A stretch of 8,787 bases of DNA, taken from contig DAOVTR010000050.1 in the NCBI GenBank assembly GCA_030633015.1, positions 1 through 8,787 on the forward strand, in the 5' to 3' direction. The notes below the pieces were generated by a model that did not search any database, was not told where the DNA came from, and saw only the letters and a list, made by a program, of their open reading frames with translations. Below are positions 5,493 through 8,787 of this stretch, piece by piece; positions within the stretch are counted from its first letter, which is position 1, and each line of letters begins with the position of its first letter. The position numbers were made by a program, and so were the translations under genes. The DNA is from Bdellovibrionales bacterium (GTDB lineage: Bacteria; Bdellovibrionota; Bacteriovoracia; Bacteriovoracales; Bacteriovoracaceae).

Positions 5493-6707
5493 TTAAACCC
5501 CGCCAGCCGTTGTAAGTATCGGTAAATACATGGCAATCAGAATATAACCAACTGCTCCCCCTAAAACCACCAAAATTATTGGCTCTAACATTTTAGTCAT
5601 ATTTTCCACCAGATGATTAACTTCCTGTTCAAAAATATCGGCTACCTTTATAAGCATATTATCAATTTGCCCAGTTTGCTCACCAACTTGAATCATTTGA
5701 GTAATCATGGGAGGAAAATAAGCAATCTTATTAAGTGGCTCCGTTAACGTTTTTCCCTGGGTAATATCTTTTCTTATCTTAGCTACATCTTTAGATATTA
5801 CAACGTTATCAATAACCTCTACACAAACTTCTAAAGCATCAATAAGAGAGACCCCTGAAGTTAACATGGTAGCAAGGGTTCTGGTAAAACTACTTAAATT
5901 GCCCTTTAATACAACCTGACCAAAAATAGGAACCTTAAGCATAAACTTATCAAATAACGGTTTTCCCTCTTTAGTTCCAATAAATGTTTTTGTTGCCAAT
6001 ATGGAAAAAACAAATACAACAATAATCTTAATCCAATGAAGTTGTAAAAAATCAGATGCATCAAGCAGGCTTTGAGTTATGCTAGGAAGTGTTTGTCCTT
6101 CAGGCAGTATTGCAGCCATTTTAGGAACAACAAAGGTTACCATTACAAAAATTACTGCAGTACCTATGGTTACAACTAGAGCAGGATAGATCATTGCAGA
6201 TTTTATTTTCCCTTTAGTGTCCTCTTGTTTTTCCATATGAATCGCTAGTTTTTCTAAAATTACATCTAAGATCCCACCAATCTCTCCAGATCTTACAAGA
6301 TTTACATAGAGCTTGCTAAATCCTTTCTGTTTGCCCATAGCTTCCGCCAAAGAGAGCCCTTCTGAAATTCCTGTGGAAATATTTTTAATGGCCTTTTTTA
6401 GAGCAGGATTAGGCTCTTGAGTATAAAGGATCTCAAAACATTGTAAAATAGGGACTCCAGCATTTATCATGGTAGAGAGCTGTTTTGTAAAATACATTAA
6501 ATCTTTAGGGCCAAAAGGTTTTGAAAACCCTTTCTCTACCATCCATTCGGAAATATCAAATTCTAAAATAGAAGGAGGTATAACTTTTTTTGGCCTAATT
6601 TTTCTAATACGCAAAAACTTTCTTGCCTCTCGCTCTGTATTAGCAGTAAGTTGCCCTTTAACTTTCGATCCCGAGGAGTCAACCCCCTCATATTTCCAAA
6701 TTCCCAT
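5493..6707 (-). CDS. pilC: PilC, inner-membrane platform protein of the type IV pilus
   Basis: PilC (GspF/T2SF family) is the polytopic platform that couples the cytoplasmic motors to pilin insertion or removal. At 404 residues it has the usual family length. The N-terminal region (1-65) is of the family type (WKYEGVDSSGSKVKGQL at 4-20). Two repeated T2SF domains follow at about 72-195 and 275-397, each with the characteristic Gly-Glu motif: GEIGG at 141-145 and GEQTGQ at 342-347. Membrane segments lie at about 174-197, 225-243 and 376-398. The ATG at 6707 is 3 nt after the pilT stop, with AAGGGA (6717-6722) 9 nt upstream inside the end of pilT. It closes the pilBTC operon. Its own terminator is not obvious; only an A/T-only inverted repeat follows (5469-5490). 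Confidence 0.96.
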   Translation of the reverse strand: MGIWKYEGVDSSGSKVKGQLTANTEREARKFLRIRKIRPKKVIPPSILEFDISEWMVEKGFSKPFGPKDLMYFTKQLSTMINAGVPILQCFEILYTQEPNPALKKAIKNISTGISEGLSLAEAMGKQKGFSKLYVNLVRSGEIGGILDVILEKLAIHMEKQEDTKGKIKSAMIYPALVVTIGTAVIFVMVTFVVPKMAAILPEGQTLPSITQSLLDASDFLQLHWIKIIVVFVFSILATKTFIGTKEGKPLFDKFMLKVPIFGQVVLKGNLSSFTRTLATMLTSGVSLIDALEVCVEVIDNVVISKDVAKIRKDITQGKTLTEPLNKIAYFPPMITQMIQVGEQTGQIDNMLIKVADIFEQEVNHLVENMTKMLEPIILVVLGGAVGYILIAMYLPILTTAGGV

Positions 6708-6710
6708 CGA

Positions 6711-7865
6711 CTAAATTCCCTTACCTTTAACTCCTAGCATTTTTGACATCTCTTCCGGTTCTGTTGATTTAGACATGGCACCTTCCACAGATAGCACTCC
6801 TTTATCAACATGCTTTTTAAGAGATTGATTCATTGTAATCATACTTGTTTTCTCTTGACCTATTTGCATTTGAGAATAAATTTGATGAGTCTTATTCTCT
6901 CTAATAAGATTTCTAATGGCAGCCGTTGGAACTAAAATTTCCATTCCTAAAACACGACCTGACTCATAACTTTTAGGAATAAGCTGTTGAGCAATAATTC
7001 CTTGCAAAACAAAAGACAAGAGAGTTCTCACCTGCTCGTGCTGATGGGATGGAAAAACATTTATAATTCTATTTATTGTTTGAATACATGAGTTGGTATG
7101 CAAAGTTCCAAATACTAAATGTCCTGTCTCAGCAATTGTTAAAGCAGCTTCAATGGTTTCTATATCTCTAAGCTCGCCAACTAAAACAATATCTGGATCT
7201 TGACGCAAAATACTTTTAAGGGCCCTGCCAAATGACATTGTATCACTACCTACTTCCCTTTGGTTTACTACACATTGCTTATGAGTATGAACAAATTCAA
7301 TAGGATCTTCCAACGTTATAATATGGCCCGCCTCGTTTTCATTTAACCTATCAACCATTGAAGCTAACGTTGTCGATTTTCCTGATCCTGTTGGTCCTGT
7401 AACTAAAATGAGGCCATTAGTTACATCAGTCATTTCCAATAAAATTTTAGGAAGGTTTAATGATTTAAACTCTGGAATCAAGCTAGGAATCAATCTAAAG
7501 ACAGCAGATACTGATCCTTTAGAATAAAAAACATTGGACCGAAATCGCGCAAGGCCTTTTACTCCAAAAGAAAAATCTAATTCTAGATTTTTTTCAAATT
7601 CATTTTTTTGATCCTCAGTTAATATTTGATAGACCAACTCTTTTGCTACATCGGGAGCAAGTGGTGGTACTTTCACCTTTACAATATCTCCATGCACTCT
7701 CATTCCAGGAGAACTAAAAGCAGAAATATGCAAATCTGATGCATTGTTTTCAACCATCAACTTAAAAAGTTGTTGAATCTTAATATCACCAACTTTTGAA
7801 GTAGCACTTGTTTTATTTGGATCATACAAAGATTTTCGTGAACCTGTCTTAGTATCGTTAGACAT
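6711..7865 (-). CDS. pilT: PilT, pilus retraction ATPase
   Basis: PilT is the hexameric cytoplasmic ATPase that drives pilus depolymerisation, powering twitching and adhesion-dependent movement. This protein of 384 residues has Walker A GPTGSGKST (157-165), the Asp box IITLEDPIEF (182-191), Walker B DPDIVLVGELRD (223-234) and the His box TGHLVFGTLHTN (247-258). PilT is distinguished from PilB by AIRNLIRE at 316-323, the conserved motif required for retraction, and by the lack of the zinc-type cysteines. The N-terminus has about 25 extra residues, polar and Lys/Ser-rich, before the PAS-like domain. This makes the protein longer than the roughly 345-residue enterobacterial/pseudomonad type. The ATG at 7865 has AGGGGA (7871-7876) 5 nt upstream. 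It is 9 nt after pilB and 3 nt before pilC, clearly one operon. Confidence 0.97.
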   Translation of the reverse strand: MSNDTKTGSRKSLYDPNKTSATSKVGDIKIQQLFKLMVENNASDLHISAFSSPGMRVHGDIVKVKVPPLAPDVAKELVYQILTEDQKNEFEKNLELDFSFGVKGLARFRSNVFYSKGSVSAVFRLIPSLIPEFKSLNLPKILLEMTDVTNGLILVTGPTGSGKSTTLASMVDRLNENEAGHIITLEDPIEFVHTHKQCVVNQREVGSDTMSFGRALKSILRQDPDIVLVGELRDIETIEAALTIAETGHLVFGTLHTNSCIQTINRIINVFPSHQHEQVRTLLSFVLQGIIAQQLIPKSYESGRVLGMEILVPTAAIRNLIRENKTHQIYSQMQIGQEKTSMITMNQSLKKHVDKGVLSVEGAMSKSTEPEEMSKMLGVKGKGI

Positions 7866-7874
7866 TTTATTCCC

Positions 7875-8787
7875 CTATAATTTATCTGAACTAGAATTTA
7901 AAAGAGCCTCATCTAAAGAGGTAAGCCCCTTGGCAACTTGTGTTAATGCACTCATTCTTAAGGTTTTCATTCCAGCCTTTATTGCCTCTTTTTTTAACTG
8001 ATCAGACGAGGTTCCCTTAATAATCATATCCCTCATGGCCGCATTTATTGTCATTACCTCATAAATTCCAACCCTTCCCTTATATCCAGTATTATTACAA
8101 ACCTTGCATCCCTTTCCTTTATATACAGTAATTTTCTTAGCCGTATTTTGAGAATAGCCGCAGGCCACAAGTTCATCAATATCCATTTTAATAGGCTCTC
8201 TGCATTCTGGGCAAATTTTTCGGCACAACCTTTGGGCCACAACTACATTTAAAGCCCCAGTAACTAAAAAGGGCTCAATTCCCATATTTAAAAGTCTAGT
8301 TACTGTTGATGGAGCATCATTTGTATGGAGAGTTGACAAAACCATATGCCCAGTTAAAGCTGCTTCAACTGCAATTTCCCCTGCATCAATATCTCTAATT
8401 TCACCAACCAAAATAATATCTGGATCCTGACGTAAAAAAGATTTTAGTGCTGCAGGAAAACCAAGACCTATGGATTGTTTTACATTTACCTGATTAACTC
8501 CTTCAATATTAAATTCAACAGGATCTTCAACTGTTGAAATATTTACTTCAGGCTTATTTAGCTCAGCCAAAGCAGAATATAGTGTTGTTGTTTTTCCAGA
8601 ACCAGTGGGCCCTGTTACCAAACACATGCCAAAAGGCCGATATATTGCTTCTTTAAAAATAGCTAACTGTTTTTTTTCTAAACCCAAATCGGTCATATCA
8701 AGTTTCAAATTTGACTTATCCAATAACCGCAAAACAATTTTTTCACCAAAAATTGTTGGTAACGAAGAAACACGAAAATCAATTGAG
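7875..8787 (-). CDS. pilB: PilB, pilus extension ATPase (C-terminal 303 residues; 5' end outside the window)
   Basis: PilB is the cytoplasmic hexameric ATPase that powers pilin polymerisation. The reading frame is open to the window edge. The first visible residues, SIDFRVSSLPTIFGEKIVLR, match the conserved PilB/GspE segment preceding Walker A, so the gene is cut by the window and not short in nature. Full PilBs are about 560 residues, so roughly the N-terminal half is missing. Visible motifs (numbered from the window edge) are Walker A GPTGSGKTT (59-67), the Asp box STVEDPVEF (84-92), Walker B DPDIILVGEIRD (121-132) and the His box TGHMVLSTLHTN (145-156). The zinc-binding cysteines typical of PilB/GspE are CPEC (192-195) and CKVC (227-230), which distinguish it from PilT. 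The stop is TAG at 7877-7875, 9 nt before pilT. Confidence 0.97.
   Translation of the reverse strand, partial: SIDFRVSSLPTIFGEKIVLRLLDKSNLKLDMTDLGLEKKQLAIFKEAIYRPFGMCLVTGPTGSGKTTTLYSALAELNKPEVNISTVEDPVEFNIEGVNQVNVKQSIGLGFPAALKSFLRQDPDIILVGEIRDIDAGEIAVEAALTGHMVLSTLHTNDAPSTVTRLLNMGIEPFLVTGALNVVVAQRLCRKICPECREPIKMDIDELVACGYSQNTAKKITVYKGKGCKVCNNTGYKGRVGIYEVMTINAAMRDMIIKGTSSDQLKKEAIKAGMKTLRMSALTQVAKGLTSLDEALLNSSSDKL

Noticed and set aside
6469..6714. Plus-strand 81-codon open frame
   Set aside because: Antisense shadow of the N-terminal part of pilC.
8054..8242. Minus-strand 62-codon open frame
   Set aside because: Out-of-frame shadow of the zinc-cysteine region of pilB.
8730..8732. TTG as a possible start of a short PilB
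   Set aside because: The frame continues upstream to the window edge and encodes the conserved DFRV...GEK segment of PilB, so the gene is merely cut by the window.
1..8787. tRNA, rRNA, CRISPR, insertion sequence, phage or defence genes
   Set aside because: None seen on either strand; the window is filled by pilus-related genes and short gaps.

Overview
The window is a type IVa pilus (T4aP) biogenesis locus from a low-GC Gram-negative bacterium. All but one gene lie on the minus strand. Read in that direction the order is pilB (5' part outside the window), pilT, pilC, pilA, then an opposite-strand gene of unknown function, an ABC ATPase and an ABC-2 permease (placed like pilH and pilI of Myxococcus xanthus), pilD, pilM and the start of pilN. 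This is close to the M. xanthus order pilB-T-C-S-R-A-G-H-I-D-M-N-O-P-Q. The low GC content combined with that order suggests the old deltaproteobacterial group, with a Bdellovibrionota member of the Bacteriovorax/Halobacteriovorax type as my best guess. This is inference; no rRNA or other taxonomic marker is present.

Layout. Region 1 (8787-5493, minus) is pilB-pilT-pilC: extension motor, retraction motor and platform protein, with gaps of 9 and 3 nt, so almost certainly one operon. Region 2 (5492-4677, minus) is pilA with a 196-nt upstream gap that holds a candidate promoter and leader structures. It ends in a strong intrinsic terminator. Region 3 (3897-4718, plus) is a convergent gene for a membrane-anchored, TPR-like protein. 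Its last codons lie on the pilA terminator hairpin. Region 4 (3848-1431, minus) is ATPase-permease-pilD, tightly packed with a 4-nt ATGA overlap and an 8-nt overlap (pilD starts at TTG). Region 5 (1333-1, minus) is pilM-pilN with a likely promoter of its own in the 97-nt gap after pilD. It presumably continues into pilO-P-Q beyond the window.

How the parts work together. PilD cleaves and N-methylates prepilin PilA. PilC is the inner-membrane platform on which PilB (assembly) and PilT (disassembly) act. PilM and PilN form the start of the alignment complex that links the platform to PilO, PilP and the secretin PilQ. The ABC transporter pair and the TPR-like protein are the least understood parts. 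Their position inside the cluster suggests an accessory role in pilus biogenesis. The two-component genes pilS and pilR, found between pilC and pilA in M. xanthus, are absent here.

No stretch over 300 nt lacks a gene. I see no tRNA, rRNA, CRISPR array, insertion sequence or phage gene. The core genes are ordinary for the pathway; the opposite-strand TPR-like gene and its control regions are the parts most worth a second look.
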